A stretch of DNA of 64,000 bases from Galeopsis tetrahit (taxonomy: Eukaryota > Streptophyta > Magnoliopsida > Lamiales > Lamiaceae): NCBI GenBank assembly GCA_963675135.1, contig OY776122.1, forward strand, positions 20,586,881 through 20,650,880, read 5' to 3'. The notes under the pieces were generated by a model. That model saw only the letters and a list, made by a program, of their open reading frames with translations, was not told where the DNA came from and did not search any database. Below, piece by piece: positions 53,001-63,585 of this stretch. Every line of letters begins with the position of its first letter. The stretch's first letter is position 1. The translations under genes were made by a program, and so were the position numbers.

Positions 53001-54795
53001 CGCCCATAGCCAAACTTGCGCGCATGGTTGTGTGCCGTTTTTACAAAGTTTTCAGATTGCCTCCCAGGTTTGCATCCCTCACTGAATTGGCCATAGAATC
53101 AATTATGTCGAGACAGTTTTTGAATTTGAGGCCTCGGGTGCGGAGTTTTTTACGTCGTCGCCCATAGCCAAACTTGCGCGCATGGTTGTGTGCCGTTTTT
53201 ACAAAGTTTTCAGATTGCCTCCCAGGTTTGCATCCCTCACTGAATTGGCCATAGAATCAATTGTGTCGAGACAGTTTTTGAATTTGAGGCCTCGGGTGCG
53301 GAGTTTTTGACGTCGTCGCCCATAGCCAAATTGCGCGCACGCTTATGCGCCGTTTTTACAAAGTTTTCAGATTGCCTCTCGGGTTTGCATTTCCAGCTGA
53401 ATTGGCCATAGAATCAATTGTGCCGAATTTTTTTTTGAATTTGAGGCCTCGGGTGCGGAGTTTTTGATGTCGTCGCCCATAGCCAAACTTGCGCGCATGG
53501 TTGTGTGCCGTTTTTACAAAGTTTTTAGATTGTCTCCCAAGTTTGCATCCCTCACTGAATTGGCCATAGAATCAATTGTGTCGAGACGGTTTTTGAATTT
53601 GAGGCCTCGGGTGCGGAGTTTTTGACGTCGTCGCCCATAGCCAAATTGCGTGCACGCTTGTGCGCCGTTTTTACAAAGTTTTCAGATTGCCTCCCGGGTT
53701 TGAATTTCCTACTGAATTGGCCATAGAATCAATTGTGTCAAGAAAGTTTTTGAATTTGAGGCCTCGGGTGTGGATTTTTTAACGTCGTCGCCCATAGCCA
53801 AACTTGCGCGCATGGTTGTGTGCCGTTTTTACAAAGTTTTCAGATTGCCTCCCAGGTTTGCATCCCTCACTGAATTGGCCATAGAATCAATTGTGTCGAG
53901 ACGGTTTTTGAATTTGAGGCCTCGGGTGCAAAGTTTTTAACGTCGTCGCCCATAGCCAAATTTGTGCATGCTTGTGCGCCGTTTTTACAAAGTTTTCAGA
54001 TTGCCTCCCGGGTTTGCATCTCCCACTGAATTGGCCATAGAATAAATTGTGTCGAGAAAGGTTTTGAATTTGAGGCCTCGGGTGCGGATGTTTTGACGTC
54101 GTAGCCCATAGCCAAACTTGCGCGCATGGTTATGTGCCGTTTTTACAAAGTTTTCAGATTGCCTCCCAGGTTTGCATCCCTCACTGAATTGGCTATAGAA
54201 TCAATTGTGTCGAGACGGTTTTTGAATTTGAGGCCTCGGGTGAAAAGTTTTTAACGTCGTCGCCCATAGCCAAATTTGCGCATGCTTGTGCGCCGTTTTT
54301 ACAAAGTTTTCAGATTGCCTCCCGGGTTTGCATCTCCCACTGAATTGGCCATAGAAAAAATTGGGTCGAGAAAGGTTTTGAATTTGAGGCCTCGGGTGCG
54401 GAGTTTTTGACGTCGTCGCCCATAGCCAAACTTGCGCGCATGGTTGTGTGTCGTTTTTACAAAGTTTTCAGATTGCCTCCCTAGTTTGCATCCCTCAATG
54501 AATTGGCCATAGAATAAATTATGTCGAGACGGTTTTTGAATTTGAGGCCTCGGGTGCAGAGTTTTTGACTTCGTCGCCCATAGCCAAATTGCGCGCATGA
54601 TTGTGCGCCGTTTTTACAAAGTTTTCAGATTACCTCCCAGGTTTGCATTACCCACTGAATTAGCCATAGAATCAATTGTGTCGAGAAAGTTTTTGAATTT
54701 GAGGCCTCGGGTGCAGAGTTTTTGACATCGTCGCCCATAGCCAAACTTGGGCGCATAGTTGTGTGTCGTTTTTACAAAGTTTTCAGATTGCCTCC
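50070..54795 (+). repeat. Satellite array, second block, about 30 monomers
   Basis: Resumes exactly at the target duplication CCTCC and continues head-to-tail to the next LTR. From 50,807 it is the satellite part of composite copy B; the first 0.7 kb belongs to the end of copy A. Base composition and variants match the main block. Nothing else is embedded. Confidence 0.96.
54791..54795 (+). repeat. Target-site duplication, left of LTR copy 2 (CCTCC)
   Basis: Same five bases at the same monomer position as copy 1; the partner is at 56,337-56,341. Identical placement shows that the LTR was copied with its surroundings and did not insert independently. Confidence 0.92.
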
Positions 54796-56336
54796 TGTTG
54801 TTCCCTGAGACGAGTGTAAGATCAATTGACTTGATGTCTGCTGATTGTGTGGAAAATAGACTAACTCTTCAAAGTAACTAGTCCGCTGATTTCACTAGGG
54901 GCCTAGGACTAGTTAGTCGGCTGATTAATTGCTTATCGGAGTTAAGTGCGGAATTGTAGTGTGCCTATAAATATTATACTCGTCTATTTAATAAATACAG
55001 TGTCTAAAACATTTTATGCACAAATATGTATGAAAAGACTTGAAATGTAAAGTGCAGAATGTAAATAACACATTGATTTATAGTGGTTCGGATATACGTT
55101 CCAACGTCCACTCTCACGTCCTAACGTGATGTTTAATCCCTTTTATTTACCACAAATTACAAGGGTCTTGACATTTATAGTCCCAAGGGTAGGACTTTGA
55201 GATTTGAGCCGTCCTAACAACTGCGGTCTCCACAAGTGATTGTAAGCACTTGCACTTCCCCACAAGTGATTGTAAGCACTTGCACTTGAACTCCACAAGT
55301 GATTATAGAGCACTTGGACTCTTTACAATGATGAACACTCAACTTGGCTTCTAGGGGTTTATGGTAGAAGATGGGTTTTGTGTATATGAACTAGGTGAGA
55401 ATTTCCCTTACAATCTGTTTTAGCCTCATGCTAGGATTGGGAAATTCTCTCTAAGCTATGGATATATATGAGTGGCTGCACTGGCTTAGATGTTATGAGT
55501 TCACTCACTGGGGATGAGGTGATGCTTGTTGAATCTTCATGAACGATCTTCTTGAGCTCTTCTTTATTTCTTGACTTTAAGGACTTTGCTCGACCTCTGC
55601 ATCTCACACCTCTTCACTCCAAATGATGTAAGAACTGAACTCATTTATGTAGTGTTTGAGTTTGAATGTTACCGTTGGATGATGGCATTCAAAACTCCAC
55701 TAATTGAGGAATTGGCAATCTCTTGATATGATATGATTGAATATTACCATTGTCATGTAATTTCAATCATATCTTTGACTTTCCTTTCTTGTACGTATCT
55801 TGTCAATCCTTGACTTCAACTCTGATTGGCCTTCCTTTAATTGGGTACTCATCTGATCTTTCTTTTAGGCTTCTGCTGTCTTTTACTCAGCTGCTGTCTT
55901 TACCCCGCTGCTGTCTATACTCAGCTGCCTTTTACTCAGCTGTCTTTACTCAGCTGTCTTTACACAGCTGCTGTTTCTTCTCAGCTGCTGTCTTTACTCT
56001 GCTGTCTTTACTCAGCTGTCTTTACACAGCTGCTGTCTTTACTCTGCTGTCTTTACTCAGCTGGTTGTAAGATGACTTCTACTCAGCTTGTAAGAAGACT
56101 TCTACTCATCTTACTCTTACTCTTCTTATCCTATAAGATGAGTTTAACTCATCTTATCAGGAGACTTCTGGTCTTGGTCTTCTCTTCTCTTCTTGAGCAT
56201 TGGCATGTCTTCTCTTCTAACCAGAGTCCTATCTATTACAAGATGTATAATAAAGTTGTCAATACAATACAAATTATCCTATTACATGTTTGATTTGGTT
56301 TATCAAAACTAAACTAGGGATATTCATATCCCAACA
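54796..56336 (+). mobile_element. Solo LTR-like element, copy 2 (1,541 bp)
   Basis: Same length, ends (TGTTG...CAACA) and contents as copy 1, including the TATA box at 54,966, the conserved block and the CAGCTG minisatellite. By eye the two differ at a single base. It is flanked by CCTCC and lies in composite copy B. Confidence 0.88.
54966..54973 (+). promoter_or_regulatory. TATA-like box in LTR copy 2
   Basis: TATAAATA at the position equivalent to 48,699 in copy 1. Confidence 0.45.
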
Positions 56337-57073
56337 CCTCCCAGGTTTGCATCCCTCACTGAATTGGCCATAGAATCAATTGTGTCAAGACGGTTTTTGA
56401 ATTTGAGGTCTCGGGTGCAGAGTTTTTGACGTCGTCGCCCATAGCCAAACTTGCGTGCATGGTTGTGTGTCGTTTTTACAAAGTTTTCAGATTGCCTCCC
56501 TGGTTTGCATCCCTCACTGAATTGGCCATAGAATCAATTGTGTCGAGACGGTTTTTGAATTTGAGGCCTCGGGTGCAGAGTTTTTGACATCGTCGCCCAT
56601 AGCCAAATTGCGCGCATGCTTGTGCGCCGTTTTTACAAAGTTTTCAGATTGCTTCCCGGGTTTGCATTTCCCACTAAATTGGCCATTGAATCAATTGTGT
56701 CGAGAAAGTTTTTGAATTTGAGGCCTCGGGTGTGGAGTTTTTCACGTCGTCGCCCATAGCCAAACTTGCGCGCATGGTTGTGTGCCGTTTTTACAAAGTT
56801 TTCAGATTGCCTCCCAGGTTTGCATCCCTCACTGAATTGGCAATAGAATCAATTGTGTCGAGACGGTTTTTGAATTTGAGGCCTCGGGTGCGGAGTTTTT
56901 GACGTCGTCGCCCATAGCCAAATTGCGTGCACGCTTGTGCGCCGTTTTTACAAAGTTTTCAGATTGCCTCCCGGGTTTGAATTTCCTACTGAATTGGCCA
57001 TAGAATCAATTGTGTCAAGAAAGTTTTTGAATTTGAGGCCTCGGGTGTGGATTTTTTAACGTCGTCGCCCATA

Positions 57074-58253
57074 GCCAAACTTGCGCGCATGGTTGTGTGC
57101 CGTTTTTACAAAGTTTTCAGATTGCCTCCCAGGTTTGCATCCCTCACTGAATTGGCAATAGAATCAATTGTGTCGAGACAGTTTTTGAATTTGAGGCCTC
57201 GGGTGCGGAGTTTTTGACGTCGTCGCCCATAGCCAAATTGCGCGCACGCTTGTGTGCCGTTTTTACAAAGTTTTCAGATTGCCTCCCGGGTTTGCATTTC
57301 CCACTGAATTGGCCATAGAATCAATTGTGTCGAGACGGTTTTTAAATTTGAGGCCTCGGGTGTGGAGATTTTGACGTCATCGCCCATAGCCAAATAGCGC
57401 GCACGCTTGTGCGACGTTTTTACAAAGTTTTCAGATTGCCTCCCGGGTTTGAATTTCCCACTGAATTGGACATAGACTCAATTGTGTCGAGAAAATTTTT
57501 GAATTTGAGGCCTCGGGTGCGGAGTTTTTGACGTCGTCGCCCATAGTCAAACTTGCGCGCATGGTTGTGTGCCGTTTTTACAAAATTTTCAGATTGCCTC
57601 CCAGGTTTGCATCCCTCACTGAATTGGCCATAGAATCAATTGTGTCGAGACGTTTTTGAATTTGAGGCCTCGGGTGCAATGTTTTTAACGTCGTCGCCCA
57701 TAGCCAAATTTGCGCATGCTTGTGCGCCGTTTTTACAAAGTTTTCAGATTGCCTCCCGGGTTTGCATCTCCCACTGAATTGGCCATAGAATCAATTGTGT
57801 CGAGAAAGGTTTTGAATTTGAGGCCTCGGGTGCGGAGTTTTTGACGTCGTCGCCCATTGCCAAACTTGCGCGCATGGTTGTGTGCCGTTTTTACAAATTT
57901 TTAGATTGCCTCCCTGGTTTGCATCCCTCACTGAATTGGCCATAGAATCAATTGTGTCGAGAAAGCTTTTGAATTTGAGGCCTCGGGTGCACAGTTTTTG
58001 ACTTCGTCGCCCATAGCCAAATTACGCGCATGCTTGTGCGCCATTTTTACAAAGTTTTCAGATTGCCTCCCGGGTTTGCATTTCCCACTTAATTGGCCAT
58101 ATAATCAATTGTGTCGAGAAAGTTTTTGAATTTGAGGCCTCGGGTGCAGATTTTTTGATGTCGTCGCCCATACCCAAACTTGCGCGCATGGTTGTGTGCC
58201 GTTTTTACAAAGTTTTCAGATTGCCTCCCAGGTTTGCATCCCTCACTGAATTG
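57074..58253 (+). repeat. Composite higher-order unit, copy C, truncated
   Basis: Follows copy B at an offset of 6,267 bp, for example in CATTGCCAAAC, GTGCACAG and CATACCCAAAC. It stops at about 58,253, where it reads AATTGGCAATAG and B reads AATTGGCCATAG. Only 1.2 kb of the unit remains, so the third LTR comes after about 2.2 kb of satellite instead of 4.7 kb. Confidence 0.85.
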
Positions 58254-58538
58254 GCAATAGAATCAATTGTGTCGAGACGGTTTTTGAATTTGAGGCCTCG
58301 GGTGCAGAGTTTTTGACGTCGTCGCCCATAGCCAAATTGCGCGCATGCTTGTGCGCCGTTTATACAAAGTTTTCAGATTGCTTCCCGGGTTTGCATTTCC
58401 CACTAAATTGGCCATAGAATCAATTGTGTCGAGAAAGTTTTTGAATTTGAGGCCTCGGGTGTGGAGTTTTTCACGTCGTCGCCCATAGCCAAACTTGCGC
58501 GCATGGTTGTGTGCCGTTTTTACAAAGTTTTCAGATTG

Positions 58539-58543
58539 CCTCC
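58539..58543 (+). repeat. Target-site duplication, left of LTR copy 3 (CCTCC)
   Basis: Same bases and same monomer position as for copies 1 and 2; the partner is at 60,053-60,057. Confidence 0.9.
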
Positions 58544-60052
58544 TGTTGGTCCCTGAGACGAGTGTAAGATCAACTGACTTGATGTCTGCTGATTGTGTGG
58601 AAAATAGACTAACTCTTCAAAGTAACTAGTCCGCTGATTTCACTAGGGGCCTAGGACTAGTTAGTCGGCTGATTAATTGCTTATCGGAGTTAAGTGCGGA
58701 ATTGTAGTGTGCCTATAAATATTATACTCGTCTATTTAATAAATACAGTGTGTAAAACATTTTATGCACAAATATGTATGAAAAGACTTGAAATGTAAAG
58801 TGCATAATGTAAATAACACATTGATTTATAGTGGTTCGGATATACGTTCCTACGTCCACTCTCACGTCCTAACGTGATGTTTAATCCCTTTAATTTACCA
58901 CAAATTACAAGGGTCTTGACCTTTATAGTCCCAAGGGTAGGACTTTGAGATTTGAGCCGTCCTAACAACTGCGGTCTCCACAAGTGATTGTAAGCACTTG
59001 CACTTCCCCACAAGTGATTGTAAGCACTTGCACTTGAACTCCACAAGTGATTATAGAGCACTTGGACTCTTTACAGTGATGAACACTCAACTTGGCTTCT
59101 AGGGGTTTATGGTAGAAGGTGGGTTTTGTGTATATGAACTAGGTGAGAATTTCCCTTACAATCTGTTTTAGCCTCATGCTAGGATTGGGAAATTCTCTCT
59201 AAGCTATGGATATATATGAGTGGCTGCACTGGCTTAGATGTTATGAGTTCACTCACTGGGGATGAGGTGATGCTTGTTGAATCTTCATGAACGATCTTCT
59301 TGAGCTCTTCTTTATTTCTTGACTTTAAGGACTTTGCTCGACCTCTGCATCTCACACCTCTTCTCTCCAAATGATGTAAGAACTGAACTCATTTATGTAG
59401 TGTTTGAGTTTGAATGTTACCGTTGGATGATGGCATTCAAAACTCCACTAATTGAGGAATTGGCAATCTCTTGATATGATATGATTGAATATTACCATTG
59501 TCATGTAATTTCAATCATATCTTTGACTTTCCTTTCTTGTACGTATCTTGTCAATCCTTGACTTCAACTCTGATTGGCCTTCCTTTAATTGGGTACTCAT
59601 CTGATCTTTCTTTTAGGCTTCTGCTGTCTTTTACTCAGCTGCTGTCTTTACCCCGCTGCTGTCTATACTCAGCTACCTTTTACTCAGCTGTCTTTACTCA
59701 GCTGTTTTTACTCAGCTGTCTTTACACAGCTGCTGTTTCTTCTCAGCTGCTGTCTTTACTCTGCTGTCTTTACTCAACTGGTTGAAGATGACTTCTACTC
59801 AGCTTGTAAGAAGACTTCTACTCATCTTACTCTTACTCTTCTTATCCTATAAGATGAGTTTAACTCATCTTATCAGGAGACTTCTGGTCTTGGTCTTCTC
59901 TTCTCTTCTTGAGCATTGGCATGTCTTCTCTTCTAACTAGAGTCCTATCTATTACAAGATGTATAATAAAGTTGTCTATACAATACAACTTATCCAATTA
60001 CATGTTTGATTTGGTTTATCAAAACTAAACTAGGGATATTCATATCCCAACA
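58544..60052 (+). mobile_element. Solo LTR-like element, copy 3 (1,509 bp, more diverged)
   Basis: Starts TGTTGG and ends CCAACA, a perfect 6-bp terminal inverted repeat; copies 1 and 2 have TGTTGT, so copy 3 probably keeps the ancestral end. It is 32 bp shorter, mostly from fewer CAGCTG minisatellite units, and has scattered substitutions (CAACTGAC for CAATTGAC, GACCTTTAT for GACATTTAT, TTCTCTCC for TTCACTCC), roughly 1-2% by eye. It shares target site, CCTCC and the GAGGTCTCGGG monomer downstream with the others, so it descends from the same insertion but separated earlier. No coding region is evident; short frames on both strands are chance. Confidence 0.87.
58714..58721 (+). promoter_or_regulatory. 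TATA-like box in LTR copy 3
   Basis: TATAAATA at the position equivalent to 48,699 in copy 1, unchanged despite divergence nearby. Confidence 0.45.
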
Positions 60053-61188
60053 CCTCCCAGGTTTGCATCCCTCACTGAATTGGCCATAGAATCAATTGTG
60101 TCGAGACGGTTTTTGAATTTGAGGTCTCGGGTGCAGAGTTTTTGACGTCGTCGCCCATAGCCAAACTTGCGCGCATGGTTGTGTGTCGTTTTTACAAAGT
60201 TTTCTGATTGCCTCCCTGGTTTGCATCCCTCACTGAATTGGCCATAGAATCAATTGTGTTGAGACGGTTTTTGAATTTGAGGCCTCGGGTGCAGAGTTTT
60301 TGACATCGCCGACCATAGCCAAATTGCGCGCATGCTTGTGCGCCATTTTTACAAAGTTTTCAGATTGCTTCCCGGGTTTGCATTTCCCACTAAATTGGCC
60401 ATAAAATCAATTGTTTCGAGAAAGTTTTTGAATTTGAGGCCTCGGGTGTGGAGTTTTTGACGTCGTCGCCCATAGCCAAACTTGCGCGCATGGTTGTGTG
60501 CCGTTTTTACAAAGTTTTCAGATTGCCTCCCAGGTTTGCATCCCTCACTGAATTGGCCTTAGAATCAATTGTGTCGAGACGGATTTTGAATTTGAGGCCT
60601 CGGGTGCAGAGTTTTTGACTTCGTCGCCCATAGCCAAATTGCGCGCATGCTTGTGCGTCGTTTTTACAAAGTTTTCAGATTGCCTCCCGGGTTTGTATTT
60701 CCCACTGAATTGGCCATAGAATCAATTGTGTCGATAAAGTTTTTGAATTTGAGGCCTCGGGTGCGGAGTTTTTGATGTCGTCGCCCATAGCCAAACTTGC
60801 GCGCATGGTTGTGTGCCGTTTTTACAAAGTTTTCAGATTGCCTCCCAGGTTTGCATCCTTCAATGAATTGGCCATAGAATCAATTGTGTCGAGACAGTTT
60901 TTGAATTTGAGGTCTCGGGTGCAGAGTTTTTGACGTCGTCGCCCATAGCCAAATTGCGCGCACGCTTGTGCGCCGTTTTTACAAAGTTTTCAGATTGCCT
61001 CTCGGGTTTGCATTTCCAGCTGAATTGGCCATAGAATCAATTGTGTCGAGAAATTTTTTGAATTTGAGGCCTCGGGTGTGGATTTTTTGACGTCGTCGCC
61101 CATAGCCAAACTTGCGCGCATGGTTGTGTGCCGTTTTTACAAAGTTTTCAGATTGCCTCCCAGGTTTGCATCCCTCACTGAATTGGCC
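60053..61188 (+). repeat. Satellite array, fourth block, about 7 monomers
   Basis: Forward monomers from the right target duplication of LTR copy 3 to the inversion point. Both main types are present. It ends within the CACTGAATTGGCCATAGAA block. Confidence 0.95.
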
Positions 61189-62143
61189 AATCTGAAAACT
61201 TTGTAAAAACGGCTCACAAGCATGCGCGCAATTTAGCTATGGGCGTCAAAAACTCCGCACCCGAGGCCCCAAATTCAAAAACCGTCTAGACACAATTGAT
61301 TCTATGGCCAATTCAGTGAGGGATGCAAACCTGGGAGGCAATCTGAAAACTTTGTAAAAACGGCACACAACCATGAGCGCAAGTTTGGCTATGGGCGACG
61401 AAGTCAAAAACTCTGCACCCGAGGCCTCAAATTTAAAAACTTTCTCGACACAATTTATTCTATGGCCAATTCAGTGGGAATTGCAAACCCGGAAGGCAAT
61501 CTGAAAACTTTGTAAAAACGGCACACAATCATGCGCGCAAATGGGAGGCAATCTGAAAACTTTGTAAAAACGGCACACAACCATGCGCGCAAGTTTGGCT
61601 ATGGGCGACGACATCAAAAACTCTACACCCGAGGCCTCAAATTCAAAAACTTTCTCGACACAATTGATTCTATGGCCAATTCAGTGAAGGATGCAAACCT
61701 GGGAGGCAATCTAAAAACTTTGTAAAAATGGCACACAACCATGCGCGCAAGTTTGGCTATGTGCTACGACGTCAAAAACACCGCACCCGATGCGTCAAAT
61801 TCAAAATCCGTCTTGACAAAATTGATTATATGGCCAACTCAGTGGGGAATGCTAACCCGGGAGGCAATCTGAAAACTTTGTAAAAATGGCGCACAAGCAT
61901 GCCTGCAATTTGGCTATGGACCACGACGTCAAAAACACTGCACCTGAGACCTCAAATTCAAAAACCGTCTCGACACAATTGATTCTATGGCCAATTCAGT
62001 GAAGGATGCAAACCTGGAAGGCAATCTAAAAACTTTGTAAAAATGGCACACAACCATGCGCGCAAGTTTGGCTATGGGCGACGACGTCAAAAACTCCGCA
62101 CCCGAGGCCTCAAATTCAAAAACTTTCTCGACAGAATTGATTA
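61189..62143 (-). repeat. Inverted satellite block, about 6 diverged monomers
   Basis: The same satellite on the opposite strand, recognised by CAATCTGAAAACTTTG, TGGCCAATTCAG and CCGAGGCCTCAAATTC. The CAATCTG landmark falls at 61,189, 61,339, 61,497, 61,549, 61,707, 61,865 and 62,022. The monomers have more private changes than the main array (GGCCCCAAATTC, CGTCTAGACAC, GATGCGTCAAAT, GTGCTACGACG). The first is short because GGGCGACGACGTC is reduced to GGGCGTC. The 64-codon open frame at 61,531-61,725 is repeat translation. Confidence 0.95.
61497..61548 (-). repeat. 52-bp monomer remnant
   Basis: Between CAATCTG landmarks at 61,497 and 61,549 only 52 bp remain of a monomer. The join reads GCGCAAATGGGAGGCAATC, so about 106 bp have been lost by an exchange out of register. 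Confidence 0.9.
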
Positions 62144-62837
62144 TGTTGGTCCCTGAACGAGTAGTGAATGTGATTAAAGTCTAGAGGGGAGGGGTGAATA
62201 GACTTTAAAACTTTTTCAATAGAGTTGGGGAACCTCTTCTGATTGCTATGTCAACTGGACTGCAAGTCTGCTGGTCCAGATGACTATAGTGATCTGAATG
62301 AAGAGATTAAATGCGGAATTATGGTAGGCTTTGTTTAGACTCGTTCTTTTGTTTCTTGTGAAAGTGTTAACTTGTTTTTACTTAATGAAAGTACTCAGCT
62401 GATGCTGGTTTGAAAGTTGTGGCCTTAGTTGAAGGATGTTGAAAACACAGTATGCACTATATAAAATATATGTAGAGACAGAAATGTAAAGTGCAGAAAT
62501 GTAAATAACACCAGGTTTATAGTGGTTCGGATATACGATCCTACTCTCACGTCCTAACGTGATGTTTAATCCCTTTAATTTACCACAAATTACAAGGGTC
62601 TTGACCTTTATAGTCCCAAGGATAGGACTTTGAGATCTGAGCCGTCCTAACAGCTACGGTCTCCACAAGTGATTGTAAGCACTTGCACTTTGCGGGGTTC
62701 AAAACTTTAACCTTTCGGTGAGGGTTTAGGGTTTTTGAAGTGTATCCAACTAATGGTTCAAGCTTATAAATTGCTTAACTACTATGCCTAAAACAATGGA
62801 TATACAATATGAACAGGTTTCAGGTTCTTATGGGTTG
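62144..62837 (+). mobile_element. LTR-like fragment related to the solo LTRs
   Basis: Begins TGTTGGTCCCTGA, matching the start of LTR copy 3, directly after the last inverted monomer (ACAGAATTGATTA). It is otherwise mostly different until the conserved block at about 62,490-62,690 (TTATAGTGGTTCGGATATAC at 62,518). It then continues with sequence not in the solo LTRs up to GGGTTG at 62,837. Compared with the right arm it lacks 6 bp in the CCTACTCTCAC segment. It is probably the left part of an LTR from a related family; no right end is visible. Confidence 0.6.
62429..62837 (+). repeat. Large inverted repeat, left arm (about 409 bp)
   Basis: Runs from TTGAAGGATGTTGAAA to TTCAGGTTCTTATGGGTTG and pairs with the reverse complement of 63,586-64,000. 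Shared segments include CAGTATGCACTATATAA, AACACCAGGTTTATAGTGG and ATCCAACTAATGGTTCAAGC. I estimate over 90% identity with small indels. Confidence 0.88.
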
Positions 62838-63585
62838 TGTTGGGATGTAAATTCACCCTAAGCCCCACTTGATGTTAGAATAGTTTTGATGGCCAAAACA
62901 CTTAGAGTTTATAAATGTAATAGGATCAGCTGACTTTGTATAGATCAGCTTAGACTAGTCTTGTGTGATCAACTGTATTTATATCAGCTGATTAGCACAG
63001 TCCCGGCTTACATGCGCCCCCTCAAGATGAGAAGAGTAGAAGACATGAAGACTAGAAGATCCTTGGAAACCAGATAAGTTAAGGTTCTTGTATACCTACC
63101 TATCTGATGGAGTCAAAGATTGAAGATGGCCTAAAGCAGGACAAAGAATTGCCAGATCAGAAGAGTTCCACTCTACTGATATCAGAAGACAGAACACCTA
63201 AGGCCAGAAGAGTAGTCAGAAGACTAGATCAGAAGACTATGTTATCTTCCAAGACTCGGCTGATTCCCAAAGTCATCTTGCATTTCAAATGAAGACCTAC
63301 CTTATCTAGAAGATTGACATGATCTCAGGATTGAAGCAATCAAGCTGCTGGAATCAAGGAATCAAGCCATTATGGAAAGATTGCCCCAACGGCTAGTCAA
63401 CTCCAACGGCTAGTTGCAAGCAATCACCACTATAAATACAAGAGGATGAGAAATCACAAGTACGAAGTCACAACGAGAGAATTCAACAAACTAAGCAAGC
63501 AATCAAGCTAAAGCCATATTGTTCCAAGAGTTCTCAAAGAGCCAGAATCCATTAGATTATCCATAGCTCTTAAGTGATTTCTATC
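62838..63585 (+). mobile_element. Loop between the arms, probably LTR-derived
   Basis: Starts TGTTGGGATG where the left arm loses homology, which suggests the 5' end of another LTR. It contains several ATCAGCTGA/ATCAGCTTA motifs (62,926-62,994), two copies of CCAACGGCTAGT (about 63,388 and 63,404), and TATAAATA at 63,431 followed by a purine-rich stretch. An AACGGCTA-then-TATA arrangement is, to my knowledge, common in plant LTRs. A 61-codon open frame at 63,107-63,292, rich in Lys, Arg and Asp, resembles no family I know and is probably chance. Confidence 0.5.
63431..63438 (+). promoter_or_regulatory. TATA-like box in the loop element (TATAAATA)
   Basis: TATAAATA in ACCACTATAAATACAAGAGG, about 590 bp after TGTTGGGATG and shortly after the CCAACGGCTAGT pair. 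It is plausible as the promoter of a plus-strand LTR. Confidence 0.45.

Larger units (their letters stand above)
50807..57073 (+). repeat. Composite higher-order unit (30 monomers plus solo LTR), copy B
   Basis: Direct repeat of 44,540-50,806 including the LTR. Differences noticed are few: in the LTR, GTTCCTACG (copy A, about 48,831) against GTTCCAACG; in the satellite, TTATGTGCC near 47,549 against TTGTGTGCC. Near-identity over 6.27 kb points to a very recent unequal exchange or amplification. Confidence 0.92.
56337..58543 (+). repeat. Satellite array, third block, about 14 monomers
   Basis: Head-to-tail monomers between LTR copies 2 and 3. From 57,074 to about 58,253 it follows composite unit C. 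From 58,254 to the LTR it instead resembles monomers normally found downstream of the LTR (CTTCCCGGG, CACTAAATTGG, GTTTTTCACGTCG, as at 56,650-56,755). Confidence 0.95.

Noticed and set aside
58762..59370. Minus-strand open frames of 99 and 63 codons in LTR copy 3
   Set aside because: They run through the conserved non-coding LTR block and are disrupted in copies 1 and 2 by single-base changes, so there is no sign of coding constraint.
48529..60052. A full-length LTR retrotransposon using LTR copies 1 and 2, or 2 and 3, as its two ends
   Set aside because: The DNA between the LTRs is pure satellite with no primer-binding site, polypurine tract or gag/pol, and each LTR has its own pair of CCTCC duplications, as expected for solo LTRs.
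1..62143. Dozens of 60-109 codon open frames on both strands of the satellite
   Set aside because: They are the same few peptides recurring with the monomer, on both strands, broken by the 157/158-bp frame change. There is no start context, conserved domain or single-copy sequence.
62721..62737. Telomere-like GGGTTTAGGGTTT
   Set aside because: It is about two degenerate units inside the inverted-repeat arm, and the other arm reads GGTTTGGGG at the same place. It is part of the element, not a telomere or an interstitial telomere tract.
63107..63292. 61-codon Lys/Arg-rich open frame in the loop element
   Set aside because: It is short, lies in LTR-like sequence upstream of a TATA box, and shows no domain or family resemblance.
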